DNA of 58,589 bases from contig CAJWCO010000014.1 in NCBI GenBank assembly GCA_913031145.1, positions 1-58,589 of the forward strand, in the 5' to 3' direction. The translations under genes and the position numbers were made by a program. Under the pieces are notes generated by a model. The model made no database searches, was not told the DNA's origin, and saw only the letters and a program-made list of their open reading frames with translations. The DNA comes from an uncultured Cellvibrionales bacterium. Its GTDB lineage: Bacteria > Pseudomonadota > Gammaproteobacteria > Pseudomonadales > Porticoccaceae. Shown piece after piece: positions 17,782 through 26,908 of this stretch. Every line of letters starts with the position of its first letter. Positions within the stretch are counted from its first letter, which is position 1.

Positions 17782-18879
17782 ATGAGTCTAAATCAAAAGA
17801 TTAAAGTTGCCGTCATTGCAGGTGATGGTATCGGTGAAGAGGTGGTCCCCGAGGGCGTGCGGGTTTTACGCGCTATATCCCAGAAATTAGATTTTCACTG
17901 TGTAGTGGATTTTATGGACTGGGGTAATTGTGATTATTATTTGCAACATGGACGCATGATGCCCAAGGATTGGAAATCGACATTAATGGCTTATGACGCG
18001 GTTTTTCTGGGAGCTGTCGGTTGGCCGGATACAGTTCCAGACCATATCTCGTTGTGGGGGTCTTTGCTGGAGATTCGCCGTGAGTTTAACCAGTACGTCA
18101 ACCTCAGACCGGTGCGTTTGTTTGATGGCGTCCCGTGTCCTTTAGCTAACATGGAACCCGGCGATATCGATTTTTCAATTGTGCGCGAAAATACCGAGGG
18201 AGAATACACCGATATTGGCGGTATTATGTTTAAGGACACTGAGCGCGAGTTGGTTTTACAACAGAGTGTTCACACCCGTATCGGTACCGATAGAATCTTA
18301 AGGTATGCGATGGAACTTGCAGCCGCTACGCCAACAAAAAAACTGACTGTCGCGACTAAATCCAATGGGCTCGCGGTAAGTATGCCATGGTGGGATGCCA
18401 GAGCTGCGACGATCGCGTCTCGCGAGTATCCTAATCTGGCGATTGACACCCAGCATATTGACGCGTTGAGTGCTCGCTTTGTGCTCAAACCTCAGACCTT
18501 AAATGTGGTTGTTGCGCCAAACTTGTTTGGCGATATCCTCTCTGATCTAGGTCCTGCTTGCACCGGAACGATTGGACTGGCGCCGTCTGCAAACATAAAT
18601 CCGACGCATGGTTTTCCCTCATTATTTGAACCGGTACACGGTTCAGCGCCAGATATTTCAGGTCTCGGCCTTGCTAATCCTGTCGGTGCGATCTGGTCGG
18701 TTGCCCTGTTGCTCAAACACAATCCACGATTAACCGAGCACACGGCATTAAACGCCCATGACCAAATTATCACGGCGATCGAGAAAGTGCTGAAATGTGG
18801 GCCGAAAACGCCAGATTTGGGAGGCGATGCCTCGACGATCGACATGGGCGTTGCTATCGCGGCGGCGATAGAGGCCTAG
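17782..18879 (+). CDS. dmlA: D-malate / tartrate dehydrogenase, decarboxylating
   Basis: A 365-residue beta-decarboxylating dehydrogenase. It has GDGIGEEVVPEG at the N terminus, the substrate loop SLLEIRREFNQYVNLRPVRL, VRENTEGEY, the metal-binding NLFGDILSDLG and the NAD-site FEPVHGSAPDISG. The sequence style (FMDWGNCDYY, LGAVGWPD) fits the TtuC/DmlA subgroup, which oxidises D-malate to pyruvate and CO2 and often also tartrate, rather than isopropylmalate or isocitrate dehydrogenase. The gene appears monocistronic. Confidence 0.85.
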   Translation: MSLNQKIKVAVIAGDGIGEEVVPEGVRVLRAISQKLDFHCVVDFMDWGNCDYYLQHGRMMPKDWKSTLMAYDAVFLGAVGWPDTVPDHISLWGSLLEIRREFNQYVNLRPVRLFDGVPCPLANMEPGDIDFSIVRENTEGEYTDIGGIMFKDTERELVLQQSVHTRIGTDRILRYAMELAAATPTKKLTVATKSNGLAVSMPWWDARAATIASREYPNLAIDTQHIDALSARFVLKPQTLNVVVAPNLFGDILSDLGPACTGTIGLAPSANINPTHGFPSLFEPVHGSAPDISGLGLANPVGAIWSVALLLKHNPRLTEHTALNAHDQIITAIEKVLKCGPKTPDLGGDASTIDMGVAIAAAIEA

Positions 18880-18913
18880 CAAAGACTTCATAACGGAGTC
18901 GTGCCGAGACGTT

Positions 18914-19365
18914 TCAGGCCTCGCAGTTGGCGAAACTTGCACGCTGAAAAAATGAATGGAGTGTGATTACGCCCATCAATAGGGCGAGCAACAGCGTGTA
19001 TATTCGTGTCGGCTGACGGGCATCGTACTTGCTATCTTGGCGAACAAGCTCGCTGTGTTTTTGACGCAACGCCCTTGGGTCGGCGTATTCAACATGGCGC
19101 GACCCAAAGGGGGGCAATGAGACATGCGGCGGCGTTCAATAAATGCGATCGGCGTTTTTCGCAGGCGGTAATGAGGGCCATTTAGGTTAGCAATCTGAGC
19201 GGCGGTGTCTTTATTTAATTGCAGGCAATGCCTATGCTGGCTGAACAGACCTGCTCTTCGTTTTATTTTTATGACCTTAGTATCGTTTTCTTGATACAGG
19301 CACTTTTTAACCTTGGCGGCGATGGATGCAGGCACACATGCGAATAATGACATTAGCATTAACAA
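18914..19365 (-). pseudogene. Small exported protein, probably frameshifted in a C6 run
   Basis: The first part (from 19365) has a signal-like start ending SIAAKVKKCLYQEND. Its frame degrades after MSHCPP. Switching frame in the CCCCCC run at 19109-19114 (GGGGGG on the plus strand) joins it to FGSRHVEYADPRALRQKHSE and a membrane segment IYTLLLALLMGVITLHSFF, giving one plausible protein of about 150 residues with a C-terminal anchor. This may be a real mutation or a sequencing error in the homopolymer. The 5' end overlaps the start of the divergent lipoprotein gene at 19338, so at least one of the two starts is uncertain. Confidence 0.35.
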
Positions 19366-19589
19366 TAATGGTGGTCAGTGGGTGTGATCAGTACAAAGAA
19401 CACGACTGTCAAAAAATCGCAATGGCAGTTGCTACCGGCATCGCTAATGACACCTCATTAGGGGGGCGCGAGCGGTCGTTGGCGATTTACTTGGACGAAA
19501 GTGTGGCAAAGCCGGGAAGATTTCATTCACATGAAACGATATTTCGTGCGTGCCAAAAAATGAAATATAACCCCAACTCGCCTTATTAA
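19338..19589 (+). CDS. Small lipoprotein, hypothetical
   Basis: An 83-residue protein with a short signal peptide and lipobox (VVSGC, Cys about residue 15), then DQYKEHDCQKIAMAV. Two further cysteines are present. No family recognised and no strong ribosome-binding site. Its start overlaps the start of the opposite-strand frame described at 18914-19365. Confidence 0.45.
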   Translation: MRIMTLALTIMVVSGCDQYKEHDCQKIAMAVATGIANDTSLGGRERSLAIYLDESVAKPGRFHSHETIFRACQKMKYNPNSPY

Positions 19590-20096
19590 TGCGGCTGTGT
19601 GCCCAGAGTACTTGCTACCAAGCCTGTGTTGCTGGATTTTTACACGAACAATAAAAGGGGGGGGGTGAAGTTATTCACGGATAGCACATCTCAGAGCGGT
19701 GTTGGACGGCTCAAAAAAGGTCTAAAAGATAAGTTAAATTACCTTTCCCTTCTCGTTGAGAGGCCATCGTTATGTGTTTTTGGTAGGTAGGTTGCGCACG
19801 GTTTGCGCGTTTTTTGTGCCTGGGAGCTAGGGGTCGGTGACGGGCGAGTCTTGATGTGTGAATGCAAAGTGGATAACATCCAAGATCAGGGGTTTTTGCA
19901 AGAGTCTTCTCGCCGCGCTTGAGGCTGTCTCTCTGATCTGCTGGCATAAATTAGGAGTCGATTGAGTGACTGTCGAAGCACGGAGTTTTAGCGCTTGCAT
20001 GAGAAAAAACCAGTAAAATATAAGCCGATTTAATATGTAATACTAAGATATTGATGTTCAGTAAAGGCATAATAAACTACAAAAAAGGTGTGTTAG
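19590..20096 (+). other. Gene-poor stretch upstream of the GHL6 gene
   Basis: No convincing gene. It contains a G9 run (about 19657-19665), the terminator-like hairpin at 19794-19815, and an AT-rich final 80 bases that probably hold the promoter of the gene at 20097. Confidence 0.45.
19794..19815 (+). terminator. Terminator-like hairpin
   Basis: GCGCA (19794-19798) pairs with TGCGC (19804-19808) over a 5-base loop and is followed by GTTTTTT. It could terminate plus-strand transcription from the small genes to the left. Confidence 0.4.
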
Positions 20097-22214
20097 ATGA
20101 CAATAACGAGACGAAAACTCATTCAATTGTCGGCTTTGGGCGGCGGGCTTAGCGTGATAGGCTCCCCCCTTTTGGCTGCCGGCAGAGACAACGGCCCAGT
20201 CGCTAAAATGCCTCGAAGGCGCGTGGGGCGTCGCCAAATACACCTTGACTTCCACACCTCTGAGTACCTGCCAGATGTTGGCAAGAATTTTTCCAAAGAG
20301 CAATTTCAGCACGCCCTCAAGCTTGCGAACGTTGACGCCGTTAACGTCTTCGCCAAAGGTCACCATAGTTGGAGCTACTACCCGACGAAAGTAGGGCGTA
20401 TGCACCCGAATTTAAAGTTCGATCTGCTCGGTGAGCAGATTCAAGCGTGCCATGAAATTGGTGTGGCAGCGCCAATTTATTATACATTTGGTTGGTCACA
20501 CAACGACGCGGTCAACCACCCAGAATGGTGCTCAAGACTTGAGGACGGTTCTTTTCAGACAAGTGGCGACTTCAACTGGGACGCCAAACCCAATGACAGT
20601 AAGCCCGACTTTCACTGGATCTTTATGTGTGTTAACACCAGCTACCATCAGCATGTGATGGCGCAGGTAGAGGAGCTCTGTGTTAATTATGAAGTTGACG
20701 GTCTTTGGTTGGATATCTATCAAGTATCGCGCCCGTGTTATTGCGAAACGTGTCGAAAAATGATGCGGGCAGAAGGCATCGACGTCTCTAAGGAAAGTGA
20801 TGTCATCGCATTTCTCGCTAGATCTTTTAAACGTCATCAAGGCGCTCTAACGCGGTTGATTCAGAGTTACCACCCGACTGCGACGGTTTATTTCAACGGG
20901 TGCTCAGCCCTGAACCGAGGATCGCATAACTTTAAATATGAAATGTATGAGTACAACACGGTTCAAGATTTAGAGGATTTGCCAACCACTTGGGGGGGCT
21001 ATGACAAGCTGCCTATTCAGTCAAAATTCTTTATTAATGCGGGCTATCCTATCACTGCGATGAGCGGCAAGTTCCATACTGCGTGGGGTGAGTTTGGCGG
21101 ATTTAAATCACGCAATGCGCTCAGGTATGAGGCGTCTGCCATGATTTCCTGGGGGGCGAACTGTAATTTCGGCGATCAGTTACATCCATCAGGGAAGATG
21201 GACTTAGACACGTACAAGAATATTGGCGAAGCCTACCATTATGTGGAGCGCATCGAAGACTACGGAATCGGGGGTACCCCTGAGGCACGTGTTGGTGTGT
21301 GGCGAAGTTTTTCTGCGAGTCACGATGAGGGCACGTGCCGTATTCTGTTGGAACGTCACGTTAACTTTGATATAGCCAATGTTGGAGATCGAGATTTAAC
21401 CGCCTATGACGTCATCGTGATACCCGGGGTCGCCTGTTTGAGTGCAAATGATGCACGGCGGATCAAAGCGTTTATCGCCACTGGGGGAAGTATTTTGGTC
21501 ATGGGCGCTGGCGCTCTAGATTCGAAAAACCAGAGCCTAGTCGTCGATATTGGCGCACGACTTGTTGGGGAAAGTCAGTATGACAAAGATTATCTGGTCG
21601 TTAACAAGGCACTCGGCGATGGATTAGTGGAAAGTCCCTTTTTGTGTTACGAGCCGGCACTTCGGGTGACAGCGGCGGCCGACACTGAGGTGCTGGCAGC
21701 CGTACGAGAGCCGTATTTTAGTCGCACTTATGAAAAATTTACATCGCACCAAAACACACCGTTTCAATTAGAAGATGCGCCATATCCGGGTGTTATACGC
21801 AAGGGCAATGTCGTATTTATCGCCCATGCACTCGATAAAATGTATTTTGACCACGGTGCCCGTTTGCATCGAGATCTATTTATTAATGCGCTGCGGTTGG
21901 TCTATCGACGGCCCATGATAGAAACGGAATTACCAAGTGCGGGGCGTGTTAGTCTGTTGCATCAGCAAGATAAAAAGAGATTTGTCGTACATTTGTTGTA
22001 TGGCCCACCCATCACCCGAGGGAATTGTGAGGTGATTGAAGACTTGCCGACGTTGCATTCGGTGCCCGTCGTTCTTGATCTTCCCAAAACCATAACACAG
22101 GCTACATTGGTGCCCGAAATGACGCCGTTGTCTGTTGAGAAGGTGGGTCAGAAAGTCAAGGTCGTTGTGCCCCAGTTTTCATGTCACTGCGCTATCGCCT
22201 TGGACTATGCGTAG
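20097..22214 (+). CDS. Tat-exported GHL6-type glycoside hydrolase with beta-galactosidase trimerisation-like domain
   Basis: A 705-residue protein with a twin-arginine signal (ITRRKLIQLSALGGG), followed by a TIM-barrel region (about 45-390) that begins RQIHLDFHTSEYLPDVGKNF and contains KGHHSWSYYPTKVG, PIYYTFGWSHNDAV and the acidic barrel motif VDGLWLDIYQ. This is the pattern of the hypothetical glycosyl hydrolase family GHL6, related to GH42-like clans. A Rossmann-like segment (about 400-480, AYDVIVIPGVACLSANDARR, GGSILVMGAG) resembles the beta-galactosidase trimerisation domain. AAGGTG precedes the ATG. It faces the xylanase-sulfatase operon and probably acts on the same polysaccharide. The sugar specificity is unknown. 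Confidence 0.75.
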   Translation: MTITRRKLIQLSALGGGLSVIGSPLLAAGRDNGPVAKMPRRRVGRRQIHLDFHTSEYLPDVGKNFSKEQFQHALKLANVDAVNVFAKGHHSWSYYPTKVGRMHPNLKFDLLGEQIQACHEIGVAAPIYYTFGWSHNDAVNHPEWCSRLEDGSFQTSGDFNWDAKPNDSKPDFHWIFMCVNTSYHQHVMAQVEELCVNYEVDGLWLDIYQVSRPCYCETCRKMMRAEGIDVSKESDVIAFLARSFKRHQGALTRLIQSYHPTATVYFNGCSALNRGSHNFKYEMYEYNTVQDLEDLPTTWGGYDKLPIQSKFFINAGYPITAMSGKFHTAWGEFGGFKSRNALRYEASAMISWGANCNFGDQLHPSGKMDLDTYKNIGEAYHYVERIEDYGIGGTPEARVGVWRSFSASHDEGTCRILLERHVNFDIANVGDRDLTAYDVIVIPGVACLSANDARRIKAFIATGGSILVMGAGALDSKNQSLVVDIGARLVGESQYDKDYLVVNKALGDGLVESPFLCYEPALRVTAAADTEVLAAVREPYFSRTYEKFTSHQNTPFQLEDAPYPGVIRKGNVVFIAHALDKMYFDHGARLHRDLFINALRLVYRRPMIETELPSAGRVSLLHQQDKKRFVVHLLYGPPITRGNCEVIEDLPTLHSVPVVLDLPKTITQATLVPEMTPLSVEKVGQKVKVVVPQFSCHCAIALDYA

Positions 22215-22260
22215 CGGAAGAGCGCAGGGTTGCTGCTCATAGTCAGAGGGATGCTAACTG

Positions 22261-22278
22261 AAAAAACGCCCGCGGCGT
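22261..22278 (-). terminator. Intrinsic terminator of the GH10-sulfatase operon
   Basis: On the minus strand ACGCC and GGCGT pair over a GCG loop and run directly into TTTTT. It lies 80 bases after the sulfatase stop. The same interval has further inverted repeats (AGAGGC/GCCTCT at 22324-22340 and ACAACGTTGT at 22343-22352), as expected between convergent genes. Confidence 0.6.
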
Positions 22279-22357
22279 GGCCGTCAAGCGCATACCTTGA
22301 TTGGGGTGACCGCGTCATCTTCAAGAGGCACGGAGCCTCTCGACAACGTTGTGGGCG

Positions 22358-23893
22358 TTATGGCTCTTTCAAGTAGAGGTCTCGTCGTGGGAATCTGTGT
22401 AACAGGTTCCAATCTTTCTTGTAAGCATGAAAACTCGCGACGGGGTCATCGTTGTTGAGCGGATCTCCAACTTCACGTTTTAACACCTCTAATTCATGCA
22501 TCAGTTCCTGAATGACCTTGGCGCTTGACGGATTGTCGGAGAGATCATTCATTTCAAAAGGGTCATTGACCATATCGAAAAGTTGGGTCTTATCAAGTAT
22601 CGGGTAATAAATGAGTTTGTGCGTGTCCGTGCGAACCATCCGTTGGAAGTTCTTGTAGGCGCCATAGATAGATTCTCTTAACACATCCTGCGTGCCCGAA
22701 AGTAAGGGGGCGGCGCTGGCACTGTCAATGCTATCGGGCTTGGGTATGTTCGCTAAGTCGAGCAGCGTGGGAAGCACGCTGTGCAAATAAAACATCCCCT
22801 TCTTAGTAACGTTGTTGTCGATCTTGGGGCCCGCTATCACCAACGGGACGCGCACACTATGGTCATATTGATTCTGTTTGCCCAGTAGGCCGTGTTGTCC
22901 GTTTGCAAGCCCGTTGTCAGAGGTAAAAACAATGACCGTATTCTCTGCAAATTCAGACGCTTCGATCTGCGCGATAAGCCGACCAATTTGTGCGTCTAAA
23001 TGCGAAATCATGGCGTAGTATTGTGAGATATACCACTTGACTGCCATCTCCGTTCTAGGAAATGGCAAAAGGACTTCGTCTCTAACATTGTGATCACCTT
23101 CGTCAAAGGGGTGCTCTGGGAGCATGTTGACTGGAAGGGGCATTGTGGCGGGTGGATACATTTCTAAATAAGCCGCCGGGGCTTGCCTTGGATCATGGGG
23201 AGTCAGAAAAGACACATACATAAAAAAGGGCGTAGCATCATTTGCTTTTCCCGCTAAGTAATCGATAGCAGAATCTACAAATAAATCATTACTAAATTTA
23301 TTAGCCCTGCGCGTTGCGAAGTTTGCGGAATTACTGTCATCGCCATCGTAATCTGCAACTAACGGATAAAATTGACCGCCATCTTCTTGAAAGGACATTC
23401 CCATATATAAAGGCATGAAAATATCTGAACCAAGAGAAAAGCTACGCCGGAGCGACTCCTCATCGATGTGCCATTTTCCTGTTACAAAAGTCTCGTAGCC
23501 ATAATTCTGGAAGATCTCGCCCATCAGCGGCGCCCTGAACAAATCAGCTTCCGCAGTGGAGGGGCCATACCCTGTTCTGTACAAATGGCGACCCGTATTC
23601 AGCATCTTTCGACTAGGCCCACACACAGCGGCTTCCCACGAACCTTGATTAAACACATGCGTAAAGCTCACGCCACCACGGACAAGTTTATCTAGATTCG
23701 GCGTGTTTATGTTCGGATTACCTAGAGCTTGTAGGGTGTCGTAATTTTGGTCATCGGTGAGGATGAAAACGATGTTGGGTGGCTTTTGAGTCTTGTTTGG
23801 GTCATCCTCGGCTGCGCCAGATGGGTTATCACAGCCTTGAGTGACGAGGCACACGAGCAAAAGAGGTATTAATTTATTGAAGGCGATTGGCAT
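22358..23893 (-). CDS. Lipoprotein sulfatase (S1 type)
   Basis: A 511-residue sulfatase. The formylglycine motif is CGPSRKMLNTG with Cys91, the N-terminal metal site is FILTDDQNYDTL, and the second metal/active-site segment is VFTSDNGLANGQHG followed by KQNQYDHSVRVPLVI. The start at 23893 is chosen because it opens directly on a signal peptide ending near Cys21 (VTQGC), giving a probable lipoprotein. The longer open frame overlaps the xylanase gene. The enzyme removes sulfate esters, probably from a sulfated polysaccharide, and needs conversion of Cys91 to formylglycine by a maturase not present in the window. It is the last gene of the operon with two GH10 enzymes. Confidence 0.9.
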   Translation of the reverse strand: MPIAFNKLIPLLLVCLVTQGCDNPSGAAEDDPNKTQKPPNIVFILTDDQNYDTLQALGNPNINTPNLDKLVRGGVSFTHVFNQGSWEAAVCGPSRKMLNTGRHLYRTGYGPSTAEADLFRAPLMGEIFQNYGYETFVTGKWHIDEESLRRSFSLGSDIFMPLYMGMSFQEDGGQFYPLVADYDGDDSNSANFATRRANKFSNDLFVDSAIDYLAGKANDATPFFMYVSFLTPHDPRQAPAAYLEMYPPATMPLPVNMLPEHPFDEGDHNVRDEVLLPFPRTEMAVKWYISQYYAMISHLDAQIGRLIAQIEASEFAENTVIVFTSDNGLANGQHGLLGKQNQYDHSVRVPLVIAGPKIDNNVTKKGMFYLHSVLPTLLDLANIPKPDSIDSASAAPLLSGTQDVLRESIYGAYKNFQRMVRTDTHKLIYYPILDKTQLFDMVNDPFEMNDLSDNPSSAKVIQELMHELEVLKREVGDPLNNDDPVASFHAYKKDWNLLHRFPRRDLYLKEP

Positions 23894-23937
23894 ATAGAAA
23901 TCTCTTGTCCGAAAACCATGCGGGTGTCGTGCGACGA

Positions 23938-25128
23938 TTAGGGGGTAGGTGCGGCACGAAGGTTTTTGACCGCAAAGTAAGCGGGCTTGGGTTGTTTCTT
24001 TCGATCGAACAGTAACGGATAACTGGTCCTTCCTGCGATCGGCAAGCCGTTCTTCCAACTCTCGTCATCAGTCGTGCCCCAGAATGACACACGATCTATT
24101 TTGTCGCGATGTTTGATAAACAGCTCAAATACAGATCGGTAGCGCTCGCTAAGCTGCTGTGAAATACTTGGGGGCAGGGCATTTGTGTAAGGGTTGAGCT
24201 CATTTTTGTCGGTAAGCTCATTGACATGGCGCCCTTTGTGTTCCCAGGCGTTTGGTAATACATCGATATCAAGTTCGGTAATGTGAACGCGATAGCCGCT
24301 CTGCGAGAGCGCCACAATAGCAGTTTCTAAGTCTTTCAAACTGGGCGAATTTTGGTCCACTTTGATATGACATTGAATACCTACACCGTCAACCTTTACG
24401 CCTTTTTTCTGGACTGCATCCAGTTTTTCGATGATCGACGCATATTTTTTGGGCTTTTCGACATGGTAATCGTTATAAATTAGACACGATTTCGGATGGG
24501 CTTCACGTGCAAATCGAAAGGCATACTCGAGCATGTTGCTGCCAATAATTTTGTACCATTCGGACTCTCGCCATTGTCCGTCGTCCTCAAAGACCTCATT
24601 GGCGACATCCCATGTATAGATGTCTTTTTTGTATCGGTCTAAAACTGTCGTCGTGTGTGTTTCTAAGGCGCTTAATAGCGCTTTTTTAGAAGTCGCTTTT
24701 TGGTAAGAATGACAGCTATTACAATGGTCCACCTGTTGAATTGTTTCAGAGAAAAGCTGCGCGGGTGTCTGCCTGTGCCACATAAAGGTATGCCCCACCA
24801 TCTGCATGTTGTGTGCGCGCCCAAACTCAACAAAGTTATCGACGGGGGCGAAGTTCCAAACGCCAGGCTCTGGATGTATTTCACTCCACTTAAGCGCATT
24901 TTCGGTGGTAATTGCATTAAACTCGCGAGCAACGATTGACAGCAAAGCGGAATCGTTCTCTACCAATGTTTTATTCGATAACGCAGTTCCGATCTGAAAG
25001 TCTTGCCGAAAGACCTCGGCCAGTCCGGTCTGTACCGATTGTTGCGCCTTTGCGAAGCTGTTAATAGACATTAGTGATGCAGCTGCCGCGGCACCTTGGA
25101 GCATGAATTGTCGACGATTAGTACTCAT
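23938..25128 (-). CDS. GH10 endo-beta-1,4-xylanase with Tat-like signal
   Basis: A 396-residue family-10 xylanase. The acid/base is Glu178 in WDVANEVFED and the nucleophile Glu285 in VHITELDIDV, with the substrate-binding GHTFMWHRQTP and WGTTDDESW. The signal NRRQFMLQGAAAAAS is twin-arginine-like. The start at 25128 is preferred because it places the RR motif near the N terminus. An ATG at 25152 is also open. Compared with its neighbour paralogue it has an insertion CNSCHSYQKA at about residues 136-145. It lies between the second GH10 gene and the sulfatase gene, 41-45 bases from each, so all three probably share a transcript. Confidence 0.9.
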   Translation of the reverse strand: MSTNRRQFMLQGAAAAASLMSINSFAKAQQSVQTGLAEVFRQDFQIGTALSNKTLVENDSALLSIVAREFNAITTENALKWSEIHPEPGVWNFAPVDNFVEFGRAHNMQMVGHTFMWHRQTPAQLFSETIQQVDHCNSCHSYQKATSKKALLSALETHTTTVLDRYKKDIYTWDVANEVFEDDGQWRESEWYKIIGSNMLEYAFRFAREAHPKSCLIYNDYHVEKPKKYASIIEKLDAVQKKGVKVDGVGIQCHIKVDQNSPSLKDLETAIVALSQSGYRVHITELDIDVLPNAWEHKGRHVNELTDKNELNPYTNALPPSISQQLSERYRSVFELFIKHRDKIDRVSFWGTTDDESWKNGLPIAGRTSYPLLFDRKKQPKPAYFAVKNLRAAPTP

Positions 25129-25169
25129 AGGGCGAAAAATTCCATCTGTCATAAGGTAAGTGATAGGGC

Positions 25170-26351
25170 CTACTGGCGCTGTGCTACGTCCAAGACACGA
25201 AAGTAAGCTTTCTTGGGTTTTCTGGCGTGATCAAACAGCAACGGATAGTTCGTCCGCCCAAGAATAGGCCAGTTGTTTTTCCAGGATTCTGAGTCACTGG
25301 TTCCCCATAGCGTCACTCGCGGAATCTTATCTGCATGCCGCATAAAGACGTCAAAAACCGATGCATATCGGTCGCCAAGTTGCTCGCTAACGGGGTCTGG
25401 GAAGTTGGCCGCATAGGGGTCAAGGGCGCGGATTTCTGACGCGGTGAATTCGTCAATATGAAGCGGTTGCAGCGGGGGTTGGCGAACGTGCTGCCAAGCT
25501 CTGGGTAGGACATCGACATCCAGTTCTGTGATGAACACTTGGTAACCTTCGCGGGCAAATCTGACGATGGCTTGCTCGATCATTTTTGTTGATGGATAAC
25601 CGTCTTCTAAGGACAGATGACACTGCATGCCCACCCCATCGACTTTGACCCCACTTTTTTTGACCCGCTTCAAAAGGTCCAAAATCGCGTCTTGTTTTTT
25701 GGGGTTGGTAACGCCATAGTCGTTGTAAATAAGGGTTGCGTTGGGATTGGCGTCGCGAGCAAATTGGAAGGCGTATTGAACATACTCGGGGCCGATAATG
25801 TTATACCAGTGACTTTTTAGCCATTTGCCACCCTCGATCGCTTCGTTGACCACATCCCATTCTGTAATATCCGCGCGATATCTATCCACAACCGTTCCTA
25901 TATGGTCTTCCATACGTCCGAGAAGTTGCGTGCGCGAGGCGAAAGCCGGAGTGTCGGATTCATCTAAATGATTGCGAAAAACACGTTCAGGCGTTTGCTT
26001 ATGCCAGACCAAGACATGACCTACCATCCGCATGTCATGTCGGCGACCAAATTCAACGAATTGATCCGCCCTTTGCCAATTGAATACCTTTAACGCTGGC
26101 TGCAGAGCGTCCCATTTCATGGCGTTGTCAGCGGTAATTGCATTGAATTCTTGAGCGATTAGCGATAATAACGGCGCGTCGGTGGTATCTAAAGTATGGT
26201 TTTTAACCGACGTACCTAGCCGAAAATCTTTTTGGAATGCATCAGATAACCCCGCCACTAGCCGAGCCCTTTTCGTAGCTAACGAACAGCCCGTCAATAA
26301 CGCTCCAGTTGCGGCGGCGGTGCTGTGCATGAATTTCCTGCGCGTCAGCAT
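25170..26351 (-). CDS. GH10 endo-beta-1,4-xylanase lipoprotein
   Basis: A 393-residue paralogue of the adjacent xylanase. The acid/base is Glu170 in WDVVNEAIEG and the nucleophile Glu276 in VFITELDVDV. The N terminus TRRKFMHSTAAATGALLTGC combines a twin-arginine motif with a lipobox (LTGC), so it is probably exported folded and then lipid-anchored. ATG 26351 follows a GGGG ribosome-binding sequence. The TTG at 26363 is rejected. As first gene of the operon it would be the surface- or periplasm-anchored xylan-cleaving enzyme, with the second GH10 possibly acting in the periplasm. Confidence 0.9.
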   Translation of the reverse strand: MLTRRKFMHSTAAATGALLTGCSLATKRARLVAGLSDAFQKDFRLGTSVKNHTLDTTDAPLLSLIAQEFNAITADNAMKWDALQPALKVFNWQRADQFVEFGRRHDMRMVGHVLVWHKQTPERVFRNHLDESDTPAFASRTQLLGRMEDHIGTVVDRYRADITEWDVVNEAIEGGKWLKSHWYNIIGPEYVQYAFQFARDANPNATLIYNDYGVTNPKKQDAILDLLKRVKKSGVKVDGVGMQCHLSLEDGYPSTKMIEQAIVRFAREGYQVFITELDVDVLPRAWQHVRQPPLQPLHIDEFTASEIRALDPYAANFPDPVSEQLGDRYASVFDVFMRHADKIPRVTLWGTSDSESWKNNWPILGRTNYPLLFDHARKPKKAYFRVLDVAQRQ

Positions 26352-26810
26352 GCGACCCCACAAAAGCAGCGAGTCTGGTTTTTAAACCCCACACGTTGTC
26401 GATTCAAGTGCATCCTCTATCAATAAATATTTGTTTGGGGCCTTTTTAACGACCTGACTAGGGTACTAAGACCCACTCAGCAGGCACAGTTGTTATTTTT
26501 ATGGCTTAACGATACGCATGTTGGGCCGCACCAACGGACTTTTTTATCGCGCGCCCAGTGTTCTACTAAACAATTACAGTATAGGTGATTTAGGGTGATT
26601 CATAAATGCCTATTGGTCGGTTAATTGCGGCCCATAAGCTAAATTCTATGTTAAATCGATTAAGCTCGCGTGCGCGCGCCGGAAAGAGCGTGAGTGCCGA
26701 TGGGTGCTTTTTTGGGACGGCTTCGCGTTGCTTTTGGGTGACGAGACGTGTTGCGTGCAACAACCGAAAGCCCCGCCTGTAGGTTGCAAGGCACGAATGT
26801 TGGGTGAAAA
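26352..26810 (-). other. Gene-free stretch: operon leader and island border
   Basis: No gene is supported. On the minus strand TTGAAT and TAAAAA about 17 bases apart, close upstream of 26363, could form the promoter of the GH10 operon, but the match is weak. The part from 26640 on is ordinary intergenic DNA that leads into the tRNA copy at 26811. Confidence 0.35.
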
Positions 26811-26863
26811 TTGGCGCACTCGGGAGGATTCGAACCTCCGACCGCTCGGTTCGTAGCCAAGTA
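26811..26863 (-). repeat. Displaced 3' part of tRNA-Arg (attachment-site repeat)
   Basis: On the minus strand this reads from the anticodon stem through the loop CTACGAA, T-arm, acceptor strand and CCA of tRNA-Arg(ACG). It matches the intact gene at 30433-30509 over 53 bases with three differences. Two of these are in the T-stem and compensate each other (GGAGG/CCTCC here, GCAGG/CCTGC in the intact gene). Similarity stops abruptly at 26863. It is the expected duplicate produced when an element integrates into a tRNA 3' end. Confidence 0.85.
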
Positions 26864-26908
26864 TGCTATTGCTATTTAATATATAAAAATCAATAATTTA
26901 AAAAAATA

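Noticed and set aside
19599-19790. Plus-strand 63-residue frame through the G9 run
   Set aside because: Low-complexity translation of a homopolymer region, with no signal or ribosome-binding site.
26660-26860. Minus-strand 66-residue frame over the left tRNA copy
   Set aside because: It runs through the tRNA fragment and its residues (GGSNPPECANFHP) are the usual false translation of tRNA 3' ends.
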